From contig NZ_QYUK01000011.1 of NCBI RefSeq assembly GCF_003590945.1, positions 2,136,001 to 2,200,000 of the forward strand: DNA of 64,000 nt. Direction: 5' to 3'. Under the pieces are notes generated by a model. The model did no database searches. It was not told the DNA's origin and was given only the letters and a program-made list of their open reading frames with translations. Origin of the DNA: Oleomonas cavernae. GTDB lineage: Bacteria > Pseudomonadota > Alphaproteobacteria > Zavarziniales > Zavarziniaceae. Below, piece by piece: positions 8,951 to 18,087 of the stretch. The position numbers and the translations under genes are program-made. How positions within the stretch are numbered: position 1 is the stretch's first letter; each line of letters starts with the position of its first letter.

Positions 8951-9893
8951 TCACTCCTGCCAGTCGAGGCCCATGGCCTTGTAGCGTTCGCGGTCGTCGG
9001 CCCATTTGGCGCGCACCTTGACGAACAGGAACAGGTGGATGCGGTGGCCGAAGAGCTTTTCCATCTCCTCGCGCGCCATGCTGCCGATGATCTTCACCGT
9101 CTGGCCGCCCTTGCCCAGGACGATCGCCTTCTGGCCGTCGCGCTCGACATAGATCACCTGCTCGATCTTGGCCGAACCGTCCTTCTGGCTTTTCCAGGAT
9201 TCGGTTTCGACGTGGATCGAATAGGGCAGTTCCTCGTGCAGGCGCAGGTAGATCTTCTCGCGCGTGATCTCGGCCGCCAGCATCCGCTCGGGCAGGTCCG
9301 AGAGCTGATCTTCCGGGAACAGCCAGGGCCCTTCGGGCAGGCGCGCCTCGATCGCCGCCAGCAGGTCGTCGCAGCCGCTGCCGCCCTGGGCCGAGATCAT
9401 GAAGGTCGCATCGAAATCCATGCGGGTGTTCAGCTCCTGGGCCAGCACCAGCAACGTCTCGCGTTTCACCAGGTCGATCTTGTTGAGCGCCAGCAGGACC
9501 TTGCGCCCGCCCCCTTCAGGCCCTTGAGCAAGGCCTCGACGCCGTCGTCGATGCCGCGCTCGACATCGACCACCATGACCACCAGGTCGGCGTCCGCCGC
9601 CCCCGACCAGGCGGCCGCCACCATCGCCCGGTCCAGGCGGCGGCGCGGCGCGAAGACGCCGGGGTATCGACGAAGACGATCTGCGAAGCGCCGCGGGTGG
9701 CGATGCCGGTGACGCGGGTGCGCGTCGTCTGCACCTTCTGGGTGACGATCGAGACCTTGGCCCCCACCAGGCGATTGGTCAGGGTCGACTTGCCGACATT
9801 GGTCGGCCCGACGATGGCGACGAAGCCCGCCTTGGTGGGGCCGCCCGCGGCAGGGCCGCCAAGAGGCGCGCTTTCGGTCGGCTCGGTGGTCAT
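8951..9893 (-). CDS. era: GTPase Era (two apparent frameshifts)
   Basis: Era is an essential GTPase that binds the 3' end of 16S rRNA and acts in 30S assembly. The N-terminal part shows G1 GPTNVGKST and G3 VDTP; the C-terminal part has the KH domain ([17 protein letters not shown]) and the usual ending. Two single-base gaps split it. After VDTP, one base missing near 9659-9664 destroys the expected [11 protein letters not shown]; a second missing base near 9511-9516 is needed to read through [19 protein letters not shown]. Restoring both gives about 314 residues, normal for Era. Its ATG overlaps the rnc stop by four bases (ATGA). Because era is essential, the breaks are most likely sequence errors. 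Confidence 0.85.
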
Positions 9894-10561
9894 GGCTCCC
9901 CCTTCAAGGCATCCAGCAGCCGCTGGGCCGCCTCCTGTTCGGCGACACGCTTCGACGGTCCCCGGCCCTCGCCCCGCTCGCCCGCCGGCAGCACGGCGGC
10001 GACGGCAAAGATCGGGGCGTGGTCGGGGCCGGACCGGGTCACCAGTTCATAGCGGGGCTGGCCCAGGCCGCGGCCGACCGCCCATTCCTGCAAGGCCGTC
10101 TTGGCATCCTTGGGCGGGGTCAGGCGATTGGCCAGGTAATCCACCCACAATCGGCCGACGACACCGCGGGCCGCGGCCAGCCCGCCGTCGAGATAGACGG
10201 CGGCGATCACCGCTTCCATCGCGTCGGCAAGGATGGCCGGCTTGGCCCGGCCGCCCTGCTCCTCCTCGCCCTTGGCCAGGCGAAGGTGGCGGCCCAGGTC
10301 GATGTCGCCGGCGATCTGGGCCAGCGTCTCGCGCCGGACCAGGCCGTTCAGGCGAACCGCCAGCGTCCCCTCGTCCCACCCGGGATGGGCGGCATAGAGG
10401 GTTTCGGCGACGACCATGCCCAACACCCGGTCGCCCAGGAACTCGAGGCGTTCGTTCGAATTTTCGGTGCCGGCGCTCTTGTGGGTCAAGGCCCGTTGCA
10501 ACAGGACGGGATCGGCAAACTGATGGCCCAGCGCCCTGCTCAGAAGGTCGTTGGCGCTCAC
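9890..10561 (-). CDS. rnc: Ribonuclease III
   Basis: The 223-residue RNase III cleaves double-stranded RNA during rRNA and mRNA processing. The catalytic signature [13 protein letters not shown] lies near residues 34-46, and the second acidic cluster [18 protein letters not shown] follows. A C-terminal dsRNA-binding domain ends with [16 protein letters not shown]. The start is a GTG at 10561, which overlaps the lepB stop as GTGA; the longer open frame upstream lies wholly within lepB and is not coding. The GTGA overlap with lepB and the ATGA overlap with era point to translational coupling of all three. Confidence 0.95.
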   Translation of the reverse strand: MSANDLLSRALGHQFADPVLLQRALTHKSAGTENSNERLEFLGDRVLGMVVAETLYAAHPGWDEGTLAVRLNGLVRRETLAQIAGDIDLGRHLRLAKGEEEQGGRAKPAILADAMEAVIAAVYLDGGLAAARGVVGRLWVDYLANRLTPPKDAKTALQEWAVGRGLGQPRYELVTRSGPDHAPIFAVAAVLPAGERGEGRGPSKRVAEQEAAQRLLDALKGEP

Positions 10562-11307
10562 CGGATCACTTGCAGCAGGCGACCGTAGCGGATCGCGCCG
10601 AACCACTTCCAGGGTTCGAACAGGCCGGCCGTGCCATCGGTCGAGAAGAAGATCACCTCGGCCCGGCCGATCAGGTTTTCGGCCGGAATGAAGCCGACGC
10701 CGTTCTCCTTGGGATTGACCCGGCTGTCGATCGAGTTGTCGCGGTTGTCGCCCATGGCGAAATAATGGCCCGCCGGCACCTCGTAGACGCCGGTATTGTC
10801 CAGCGTGTTGGCGTCGGTCAGGTTGAAGGTGATGTAGGTCTTGCCGCTGGGCAGCGTCTCCCGGAACTGCTCGATCCGGCGCACGCCACCGCCCGGGAAG
10901 GCCTCGATATAGTCTTCGATGCGCTCGCGCTTCACCGGGGTGCCGTTGACGATGAGCACGCCGCCCGTGACCTGGATCTTGTCGCCCGGCAGGCCGACGA
11001 TGCGCTTGATGTAGTCGACATTGGGTTCGCTGGGCTTGCGGAAGACGACGACATCGCCGCGCTCGGGCGCGTTTTCGATGATCCGGCCTTCGAACAGGGG
11101 CAGGCCCAGGGGGATCGAGTAGCGGGAATAACCGTAGGAATATTTGGAGACGAACAGGTAGTCGCCGACCTCGAGCGTGGGCCGCATCGATTCCGACGGG
11201 ATATTGAACGGCTCGAACAAGGTGGTGCGGATCACGATGGCAATCAAAACCGCATAGATGACGGTACGGACCGTCTCCCAGAACGAGGACCGGCCGGCCT
11301 TTTTCAT
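10558..11307 (-). CDS. lepB: Signal peptidase I
   Basis: The 249-residue membrane-anchored peptidase removes signal peptides from exported proteins. One membrane segment (VRTVIYAVLIAIVIRTTLF) follows a short cytoplasmic head. The nucleophile Ser is in NIPSESMRPTL and the general-base Lys in DYIKRIVGLPGD. The conserved GHYFAMGDNRDNSIDSR box is complete. The ATG at 11307 (MKKAGRSSFWETV) is chosen; the frame is open to 11463, but that extension is proline/arginine-rich and runs into acpS. It lies 106 bp downstream of acpS. Confidence 0.95.
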   Translation of the reverse strand: MKKAGRSSFWETVRTVIYAVLIAIVIRTTLFEPFNIPSESMRPTLEVGDYLFVSKYSYGYSRYSIPLGLPLFEGRIIENAPERGDVVVFRKPSEPNVDYIKRIVGLPGDKIQVTGGVLIVNGTPVKRERIEDYIEAFPGGGVRRIEQFRETLPSGKTYITFNLTDANTLDNTGVYEVPAGHYFAMGDNRDNSIDSRVNPKENGVGFIPAENLIGRAEVIFFSTDGTAGLFEPWKWFGAIRYGRLLQVIR

Positions 11308-11413
11308 CACGTCTTCCTCGAAACTCGCCACGCACCATCTCCAGAAATGCCGGGGCATCAAGCCGAGGCGACCGTGCAATGTCAACTGGGCCGGCGGTTG
11401 CCAGGCCCGGGAC

Positions 11414-11830
11414 TCACCCCTGCCCGCCGTCGAGGGGCAAGGCGGAAATGATGACCACGGCACTGGCCAGCGGCGGCTCGTCGGTAATGGTCAGGTCGAT
11501 CACGGCCCGCATGCCCTTGGGGGTAATGGCCTTCAGCCGGTCCAGGGCACCGCCGGTCAGCAACAGCGTCGGCTTGCCGCCGGGCAGGTTGACGACGCCT
11601 AGGTCGCGCCAGAACACGCCGCGATTGAAGCCGGTGCCCAGGGCCTTGGCGCAGGCTTCCTTGGCGGCGAAGCGCTTGGCATAGGTGGCCACACGGGTGC
11701 GCAGGCGGCGTTCGGCCTTGCCCCGTTCGGTCTCGGTGAAGATGCGCTCGATAAAGCGCTCGCCGAACCGCGCCAGCGTCTTCTCGATCCGCCGGATGTC
11801 GACCAGGTCGGAACCCAGGCCCAGGATCAC
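11414..11830 (-). CDS. acpS: Holo-[acyl-carrier-protein] synthase
   Basis: The 138-residue AcpS transfers 4'-phosphopantetheine from CoA to acyl carrier protein. The magnesium-site Asp is in the N-terminal [13 protein letters not shown], and the second signature [18 protein letters not shown] is intact. The start is GTG at 11830, overlapping the pdxJ stop as GTGA, so translation is probably coupled. Length and position between pdxJ and lepB are typical for the class. Confidence 0.95.
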   Translation of the reverse strand: MILGLGSDLVDIRRIEKTLARFGERFIERIFTETERGKAERRLRTRVATYAKRFAAKEACAKALGTGFNRGVFWRDLGVVNLPGGKPTLLLTGGALDRLKAITPKGMRAVIDLTITDEPPLASAVVIISALPLDGGQG

Positions 11831-12585
11831 GCGGCGATCCCCGCCTCGCCCCGGGCCTCGTCCATCAGGGCGCGCATGCGGCGGATCGAAGCATCGAGCC
11901 CGGTGAAAATCGCCTCGCCGACCAGGAAATGGCCGATGTTGAGCTCGACGATGGTCGCGATCGCCGCCACCGGCTTCACCGTGTCGAAGGCCAGGCCGTG
12001 GCCGGCGTGGCATTCCAGGCCCAGGCGCTCGGCGACCTCGGCCGCCTTGACCAGGCGCGCCAGTTCGCCGGCCCGGGCCGCCCCCTCGACCTCGCAATAG
12101 GCGCCGGTGTGCAGTTCGACGATGTCGGCGCCCAGGGCCTTGGCCACCGCCAACTGTACTTCCTCGGGGTCGACGAACAGGGAGACGCGGATCCTGGCTT
12201 CCCTGAGGGCACGGATGAACGGGGCCAGCACCCGGTGGCTGGCGGCGACGTCGAGGCCGCCCTCGGTGGTCTTCTCCTCGCGCTTTTCCGGCACCAGGCA
12301 ACAGGCATGGGGATGATGGGCCAGCGCGATCGCCAGCATCTCGTCGGTCGCGGCCATTTCCAGGTTCAGCGGCAGGTCGATCTCGCGCGCCAGGCGCGAA
12401 ATGTCGTCGTCGGAAATATGGCGCCGGTCTTCGCGCAGATGGGCGGTGATGCCGTCGGCCCCGGCCGCCGCCGCCAGGCGGGCCGCCCGCACCGGATCGG
12501 GGTGCCGGCCGCCGCGCGCGTTGCGGATGGTGGCGACATGATCGATGTTCACGCCGAGACGAAGTGGCAGCAGGGCCTTGGTCAT
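11827..12585 (-). CDS. pdxJ: Pyridoxine 5'-phosphate synthase
   Basis: The 252-residue TIM-barrel enzyme joins 1-deoxyxylulose 5-phosphate and 3-amino-2-oxopropyl phosphate to make pyridoxine 5'-phosphate, the last ring-forming step of DXP-dependent vitamin B6 synthesis. Family motifs include [17 protein letters not shown] at the N-terminus, [16 protein letters not shown], and ECHAGHGL near the C-terminus. The ATG at 12585 ([11 protein letters not shown]) starts exactly at the barrel; the open frame upstream to 12774 lies in pyrE. It is followed by acpS in the classical pdxJ-acpS pair. Confidence 0.95.
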   Translation of the reverse strand: MTKALLPLRLGVNIDHVATIRNARGGRHPDPVRAARLAAAAGADGITAHLREDRRHISDDDISRLAREIDLPLNLEMAATDEMLAIALAHHPHACCLVPEKREEKTTEGGLDVAASHRVLAPFIRALREARIRVSLFVDPEEVQLAVAKALGADIVELHTGAYCEVEGAARAGELARLVKAAEVAERLGLECHAGHGLAFDTVKPVAAIATIVELNIGHFLVGEAIFTGLDASIRRMRALMDEARGEAGIAA

Positions 12586-12604
12586 GGGCAACCTCGCGAT
12601 TATT

Positions 12605-13183
12605 TCAGGCCGCGACTGCCCGGCTTGATCGCCGGATCGCAGCCAGGTCGGGCGGCAATTGATCCGCCGGATAGGCGGGGACGGAAAGGCGCACCAGCGC
12701 CACCAGGGGCACGCCGATATCGGCCTTGCCATCGGAACGGTCGACCAGCGAAGCACCGGCGACGACCTTGCCACCCAATTCCTCGATCACGGCGATACAT
12801 TCGCGGGATGAAAGACCGGTGGTCACCACATCCTCGACCATCAGCACGCGAGCGCCCTCGGGAATGTCAAAGCCGCGGCGCAGGGCGAACTTGCCGTCGA
12901 CCCGTTCGACGAAGATCGCCGGCACGCCCAGTTGCCGTCCCATCTCGTAGCCGACCACGACACCGCCCATGGCCGGCGAGACCACGAGATCGATGCCGTT
13001 ACCAACAGCGGCATGGACCTTGTCGGCCAGGGCGTTGCACAACCGCTCGGCCCGCTCCGGATCCATCAGGACACGGGCGCATTGCAGGTACATCGGGCTG
13101 CGCAGGCCCGAGGTGAGGATGAAATGGCCCTCGAGCAGCGCCTGCGCCGCGCGAAACTCGTCGAGTACCTGTGCCTTGTCCAT
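12605..13183 (-). CDS. pyrE: Orotate phosphoribosyltransferase
   Basis: The 192-residue PyrE adds ribose 5-phosphate from PRPP to orotate in pyrimidine synthesis. The PRPP-binding loop is [14 protein letters not shown], and the N-terminal substrate region includes [17 protein letters not shown]. The ATG at 13183 begins [17 protein letters not shown], the expected start. The open frame upstream runs into a palindromic repeat and is not part of the gene. It sits between rsh and pdxJ on the same strand, as is usual in this class. Confidence 0.95.
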   Translation of the reverse strand: MDKAQVLDEFRAAQALLEGHFILTSGLRSPMYLQCARVLMDPERAERLCNALADKVHAAVGNGIDLVVSPAMGGVVVGYEMGRQLGVPAIFVERVDGKFALRRGFDIPEGARVLMVEDVVTTGLSSRECIAVIEELGGKVVAGASLVDRSDGKADIGVPLVALVRLSVPAYPADQLPPDLAAIRRSSRAVAA

Positions 13184-13210
13184 TCCGCTAACCCTTGATG
13201 CCGGTGTTTC

Positions 13211-13303
13211 CCTCCTCACCCAACCCTCTCCTCCCAGGAGGAGAGGGCTCTGATCCCCCTCCGCCCTTTGGGGGGAGGGGTCGGGGGAGGTGGGCCGCAC
13301 TGC
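13211..13303. repeat. Composite palindromic intergenic repeat, copy 1
   Basis: Two adjacent hairpin-forming modules fill the pyrE-rsh gap. Module A (13211-13248) has the stem CCCTCTCCTCC / GGAGGAGAGGG. Module B (13255 to about 13303) has a C-rich arm facing a GGGGGGAGGGG arm. Both modules recur at 35581-35700 in inverted orientation and in the opposite relative order. The pair lies between co-oriented genes and could end or attenuate rsh-pyrE read-through, but there is no U-tract. Confidence 0.75.
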
Positions 13304-13320
13304 CTTCGTCGCTAAGTAAA

Positions 13321-15485
13321 CTAACCCCTCGCCCGCTCGACCGAGCTGACCGCCGGATTGGCCCGCAGGGCGGCGACGATCGAGGTCAAATGCTTCAGGT
13401 CGCGCACCTCGATGTCGATCATCATCTCGACGAAATCGGTGGTGCGGTCGGTGAATTTCAGGTTGATCACGTTGCCGTGGTTCTTGGCGATGACATTGGC
13501 CACCGTCGACAGGGATCCGGGTTCGTTGGAGGCTACCGCCGAAATGCGGCCGGTATGGGGCCCGTCCACCTGATCGTCCGACCAGGCAAGATCCAGCCAG
13601 CGCTCGGGCTGGTCGTTGTACTGCTCCAGCATCTTGCAGTCGATCGAATGCACGGTGACGCCGCGCCCGGTCGAGACGATGCCGACGATGCGGTCGCCCG
13701 GCAGCGGGTGGCAGCAGCCGGCATAGTGGATCGCCATGCCCGGGATCAGGCCCTTGATCGGCACGCCCTTGGCTGCACCTGCCTTGGCCTTGGCCCGGCC
13801 GATGGGCACGACCTTGGCCTGCTCCTTCAGCTTCTCGCCCGGGAACACCGCCTCGACCACCGAACGACCGGTGACCAGGCCCTGGCCGACCGCGACATAG
13901 AGATCGTCGATCGACTTCTGGCGAAAATTCTTGATGACGGCTTCGAGCGCCTTTTCGGTCGCCTCGTGGCCGCCCTGCTGGAAGGCCTTGGCGACGATTT
14001 CCTTGCCCAGCGCCAGATATTGGTCGCGCTGCTGGCCGCGCAGATAGCGCCGGATGGCCGAGCGGGCATGGCCGGTGACCACCAGGTGCTCCCAGTCGGG
14101 GCTGGGCGTCTGCGCCTTCGAGCGGACGATCTCGACCTGGTCGCCGTTCTGCAGCACGGTGCGCAGCGGCTGCAGCCGGCCGTTGATCTTGGCGCCCACG
14201 CAGGTATGGCCGACCGAGGTATGGACGGCATAGGCGAAGTCGAGCGGCGTCGCCCCCGCGGCAGGGCGATCAGGTCGCCCTTGGGGGTGAAGCTGAACAC
14301 CTGGTCCTGGAACATTTCGAGCTTGGTGTGCTCGAGAAACTCCTCCGGTGTCGAGGCGTGTTCCAGGATCTCGAGCAGTTCGCGCAGCCAGCGGTACTGC
14401 ATGCCGTCGGTCGGCGCCGGGACGGTCGCGCCGTTGGCGCCGGCGGGCACCTGCTTGTAGCGCCAGTGCGCGGCGACGCCCAGTTCCGCCACCTCCTGCA
14501 TTTCGCTGGTGCGGATCTGGACTTCGATCTTCTGCCGCTCGGGCCCGATCACCGTCGAATGCAGCGAGCGGTAGCCGTTACGCTTGGGCGTCGAGATGTA
14601 ATCCTTGAAGCGGCCCGGCACCATCGGATAGGCGCCGTGAATGACGCCCAGCGCCCGGTAGCATTCGCCGATATCGGCCACGACGATGCGGAAGGCCATG
14701 ATGTCGGAGAGCTGCTCGAAGGAGATGTTCTTGTTCTCCATCTTGCGCCAGATCGAGAACGGCCGCTTTTCCCGCCCCAGGATCGTGCATTCGATATCGG
14801 CGGCGACCAGGGTGCGGCGCAATTGCTCCGAAACCTTGGGGATCAGCCGCCCGCCCTGGGAGCGCAGGAAGCCCAGGCGCGCGATGATGCCTTCACGGGC
14901 ATCCGGGTTGATCTGGGCGAAGGCGAGGTCCTCGAGCTCCTCCTTCATGTCCTGCATGCCGATGCGCTCGGCCAGCGGCGCATAGATCTCCATCGTCTCG
15001 ACGGCGATGCGCTTGCGCTTCTCGGGATCCTTGATGAAGCCCAGGGTGCGCATGTTGTGCAGGCGGTCGGCCAGCTTGACCAGCAGGACGCGAATGTCGT
15101 TCGACATCGCCACCAGCAGCTTGCGGAAATTCTCGGCTTGCCTCGCGGATTCCGACGCCGGGCGTTCCAGCTTCGAGAGCTTGGTCACGCCGTCGACGAG
15201 CTGGGCGATCTTGGAGCCGAAGAGCTTCTCGATCTCCTCGTAGGTGGCGATCGTGTCTTCGAGCGTGTCATGCAGCAGGGCGGTGACAATCGTGTCGCCG
15301 TCCAGCTTCATCTCGGTCAGGATGCCGGCGACTTCGAGGGGATGGGAAAAGTAGGGATCGCCCGAGGCACGCTTCTGGCTGCCGTGCGCCTTCATCGAGA
15401 AGACATAGGCACGATTGAGCAGGTTTTCGTCCGCGTGGGTGTCGTAGGCGCGGACCCGCTCGACCAGTTCGTATTGGCGGATCAC
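13321..15485 (-). CDS. rsh: Bifunctional (p)ppGpp synthetase/hydrolase, RelA/SpoT homologue (one apparent frameshift)
   Basis: This protein makes and degrades the stringent-response alarmones. Domains in order: an HD hydrolase domain ([10 protein letters not shown], about residues 70-79), the synthetase domain ([12 protein letters not shown]), TGS, a helical region, and a C-terminal ACT domain. The frame breaks after [10 protein letters not shown], where the expected TGS sequence [17 protein letters not shown] continues in the next frame. One base added to the C run at 14253-14257 restores a protein of about 721 residues, the normal length. An intact HD motif and synthetase loop indicate both activities. 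Alphaproteobacteria usually have this single bifunctional Rsh. Confidence 0.92.
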
Positions 15486-15578
15486 GGGCGGGTACCCTTG
15501 GGCGATAGGCCCCGCCGATCACGGCGGGCAACGGGCCGCGCGCGGTCGCGGCGGCCCAGCGTCAGAGGCGCGGCCGCC

Positions 15579-15965
15579 TTATTCTTCGTCGCCTTCGTCT
15601 TCGCCACCGAGAGCCGCATCGAGTTCCGCCGCCAGATCGGACATCGAATCAGCATACGCCTCGGAATTCATCCCATCGAGCCCGGCCTCATGCCCGGCCA
15701 TCAGGCGAGGCATGTCGTCTTCGACGGGCTCGTCGCGCTCGACATGATGCTGGAGCGAGCCGACCAGATTATCGCGCAGGTTCTTCACCGGGATCGTCTC
15801 GTCGGCGATTTCGCGCAGGGCGACGACGGGGTTCTTGTCGTTGTCGCGCGCCACGGTCAGCGGCGCCCCGGCGGAGATGCCGCGAGCGCGATGACCGGCG
15901 AGCAGAACGAGCTCGAACCGGTTGGGAACCTTCAAAACACAGTCTTCAACGGTGACGCGAGCCAT
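15579..15965 (-). CDS. rpoZ: DNA-directed RNA polymerase omega subunit
   Basis: The 128-residue RpoZ begins [20 protein letters not shown], the family signature, and contains [14 protein letters not shown]. The C-terminal tail is acidic (GGEDEGDEE) and longer than in E. coli, as is common in alphaproteobacteria. Omega helps fold the beta' subunit and links polymerase to (p)ppGpp. The ATG at 15965 is the natural start; one three codons further up is possible. The gene lies just upstream of rsh on the same strand, the standard rpoZ-rsh pair. Confidence 0.95.
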   Translation of the reverse strand: MARVTVEDCVLKVPNRFELVLLAGHRARGISAGAPLTVARDNDKNPVVALREIADETIPVKNLRDNLVGSLQHHVERDEPVEDDMPRLMAGHEAGLDGMNSEAYADSMSDLAAELDAALGGEDEGDEE

Positions 15966-16001
15966 ACGCGGCAACTCCCGTAGAATTTAAAGCGGACAGT
16001 G

Positions 16002-16030
16002 AACATAGGGAGTTGACGCCGCAAACGCAA
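16002..16030 (-). promoter_or_regulatory. Putative sigma70-type promoter of rpoZ-rsh
   Basis: On the minus strand TTGCGT (16030-16025) and TATGTT (16007-16002) are separated by exactly 17 bp, 37 bp upstream of the rpoZ start. Both hexamers match the consensus at four or more positions. No transcription data are available, so this remains a prediction. Confidence 0.45.
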
Positions 16031-16109
16031 CATTTGGTGACGGGGGCTCGCCCCTGCGTATCTTGCGGGGGTAGGATTGTCCTTTGAAGCAGGCACCAGG
16101 ACCCATCCC

Positions 16110-16856
16110 ATGAGCATCCAGCAGGCCAAACTGGCGGTCCTGATCGACGCCGACAATGCCCAGCCTTCCCTGGCCGAGGCGCTGCTGGCGGAAATCGCCA
16201 AATATGGTGTCGCCAGCGTCAAGCGCATCTACGGCGACTGGACCCAGCCCAACCTGAAGGGCTGGAAGGATGTCCTGATCCAGCACGCGATCCAGCCGAT
16301 GCAGCAGTTCCGCTATACCGTCGGCAAGAACGCGACCGACAGCGCCTTGATCATCGATGCCATGGACCTGCTCTATACCGGCCGCTTCGACGGTTTCTGC
16401 CTGATTTCCAGCGACAGCGACTTCACCCGCCTGGCCTCGCGCCTGCGCGAAGCAGGCCAGACCGTCTACGGCTTCGGCGAGCGCAAGACACCGGCCTCGC
16501 TGGTCGCTGCCTGCGACAAATTCATCTTCGTCGAAGTCCTGCGCGCGCCCGAACCCGACGAGGAACCGCCCGCCCCGGCCAAGGTGGCCGCCGCCCTGAA
16601 GCGCGACGCCAAGCTGGTACACCTGTTCCGCGAAGCCCTGAATGCCACCGCGGGCGACGACGGCTGGGCGCCCCTGGGCGCCATCGGCAGCTTCATCGGC
16701 AAGCAGGCCCCGGAATTCGACCCCCGCAACTACGGCTACAAGCGCCTGGGCGAACTGGTCCCGGCGATCGGCCTGTTCGAGCTGGACCAGCGCCCCAACC
16801 CTGACGGCCGCTCGAAGACGATCTATGTGCGGGAAGGCAAGCGCAAGGCGGGTTAA
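16110..16856 (+). CDS. NYN-domain protein with C-terminal OST-HTH/LOTUS-like domain
   Basis: The 248-residue product starts MSIQQAKLAVLIDADNAQ, the first acidic motif of the NYN (PIN-like) ribonuclease fold. NATDSALIIDAMDLLYTG and LISSDSDFTRLASRLRE carry the other conserved acidic residues. Residues about 165-245 form a second domain (KLVHLFREALNAT to KTIYVREG) that fits the OST-HTH/LOTUS RNA-binding fold. NYN plus LOTUS is a known bacterial architecture of unsettled function, presumed to act on RNA. The ATG at 16110 is preferred over a TTG at 16077. Its stop overlaps that of convergent folK by a few bases. Confidence 0.8.
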   Translation: MSIQQAKLAVLIDADNAQPSLAEALLAEIAKYGVASVKRIYGDWTQPNLKGWKDVLIQHAIQPMQQFRYTVGKNATDSALIIDAMDLLYTGRFDGFCLISSDSDFTRLASRLREAGQTVYGFGERKTPASLVAACDKFIFVEVLRAPEPDEEPPAPAKVAAALKRDAKLVHLFREALNATAGDDGWAPLGAIGSFIGKQAPEFDPRNYGYKRLGELVPAIGLFELDQRPNPDGRSKTIYVREGKRKAG

Positions 16857-17358
16857 TCCGCGACCGGCCGGCACACCTGCGTCGCATCGAGCCGCGCCAC
16901 CATGGTGGCGAGGTCTTCGCCGGTGACCGGGTGGCGCCAGGCGGGGGCGATGTCCGACAGGGGGCGCAGGACGAAGGCGCGTTCGGCGATGCGCGGGTGG
17001 GGCAAGGTGAGACCGGCCAGTTGCTCGCCGCCGCAGGCCAGGTCGCCGTAAGCCAGCAGGTCGAGGTCGAGGACGCGCGCCTCCCAGCGGATGCGGCGGA
17101 CCCGGCCGAAGCCGGCCTCGATCGCGTGCAGGCGCTCGAGCAGGGCTTGCGGCGAAAGGCTGGTCTCGACCCGGGCCACGGCGTTCACGAACCAGGGCTG
17201 GTCCGAGACCGGGACCGGCGCGCTTTCCCACAGCCGCGAGGTGGCGACCAGGTGCAGGCCGGGGCCGCGGCCAGGGCCGCGATCGCCGCGGTCACGGTCT
17301 CGCGCGGGCCGCGGCCCTGGGCATCGGGGAGATTGGCGCCCAGCCCGACCAGGATCAT
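16853..17358 (-). CDS. folK: 7,8-dihydro-6-hydroxymethylpterin pyrophosphokinase (one apparent frameshift)
   Basis: HPPK transfers pyrophosphate from ATP to hydroxymethyl-dihydropterin in folate synthesis. Starting from the ATG at 17358 the first 33 codons read MILVGLGANLPDAQG and on to a Pro, then lose frame. The expected continuation GLHLVATSRLWESAPV joins DQPWFVNAVARVETSL in the next frame. One base added at the CCGGGG run (17259-17264) gives a protein of about 168 residues with all motifs, including RIRWEARVLDLDLLAYGD and the PHPRIAERAFVLRPL box. The downstream ATG at 17188 alone would miss the first strand. It diverges from the NYN gene at 17467. Confidence 0.88.
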
Positions 17359-17466
17359 GGACACGCCGTCTTCTCAGGCTGGGACACTTGACCTAGAATA
17401 GTGAAACAGTCATGCAACATGGCTGGATTTGATCGCGCGACCATTTTTCCAAGGACCATTTCACTC

Positions 17467-18087
17467 ATGACTTTCTATGCTGACGAGCGCCTGGCGCTGT
17501 TCATCGACGGCGCCAACCTGTTTTCGGCGGCTCGTAACCTGGGCTTCGACATCGACTACCGCCGCCTGCTGACCGAGTTCGGCAAGCGCGGCCACCTGGT
17601 GCGCGCCTACTACTACACCGCCCTGCTGGAGGGCGAGGAATATTCGCCGATCCGGCCGCTGGTCGATTGGCTGGACTACAACGGCTATATGGTCGTCACC
17701 AAGCCGGCCAAGGAATTCACCGATGCCCAGGGGCGCCGGCGGATCAAGGGCAGCATGGACATCGAACTGGCCTGCGACATGCTGGACCTGAGCCCCCGGC
17801 TGGATCATGCCGTGCTGTTCTCGGGCGACGGCGGCTATCGCCGCGTGGTCGAGGCGATGCAGATGCGCGGCGTGCGCGTCACCGTGGTCTCGACCGTGCG
17901 CTCCAGCCCGCCGATGATCGCCGACGAATTGCGCCGCCAGGCCGACAGTTTCCTCGAACTGACCGATCTTGCCCCCTCGATCATGCGCGACCCGGCGATC
18001 CGCGAGCAGAACCAGCGCGAGCGCATCATGATCGCCGAGGACGACACCGGCAACGCCCTGCCGCCCGGCCTGGTGGGCCGCCGCTGA
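17467..18087 (+). CDS. LabA/DUF88-type NYN-domain protein
   Basis: The 206-residue product is a single NYN domain. Acidic motifs are ALFIDGANLFSAARNLG (residues about 9-25), KGSMDIELACDMLDL and VLFSGDGGYRRVVEAM; together they would form a PIN-like metal-dependent nuclease centre. This subfamily is near-universal in alphaproteobacteria and lies by folK or rpoZ there. The ATG at 17467 (MTFYADERLALFID) gives the compact domain. Its stop codon overlaps the start of the uracil-DNA glycosylase frame, so the two may be co-translated. It is distinct in sequence from the NYN-LOTUS protein at 16110. Confidence 0.85.
   Translation: MTFYADERLALFIDGANLFSAARNLGFDIDYRRLLTEFGKRGHLVRAYYYTALLEGEEYSPIRPLVDWLDYNGYMVVTKPAKEFTDAQGRRRIKGSMDIELACDMLDLSPRLDHAVLFSGDGGYRRVVEAMQMRGVRVTVVSTVRSSPPMIADELRRQADSFLELTDLAPSIMRDPAIREQNQRERIMIAEDDTGNALPPGLVGRR

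Noticed and set aside
17389-17420. Promoter-like TTGACC before the NYN gene at 17467
   Set aside because: A TTGACC is present, but no acceptable -10 lies at 16-18 bp, so I do not list it as a promoter.
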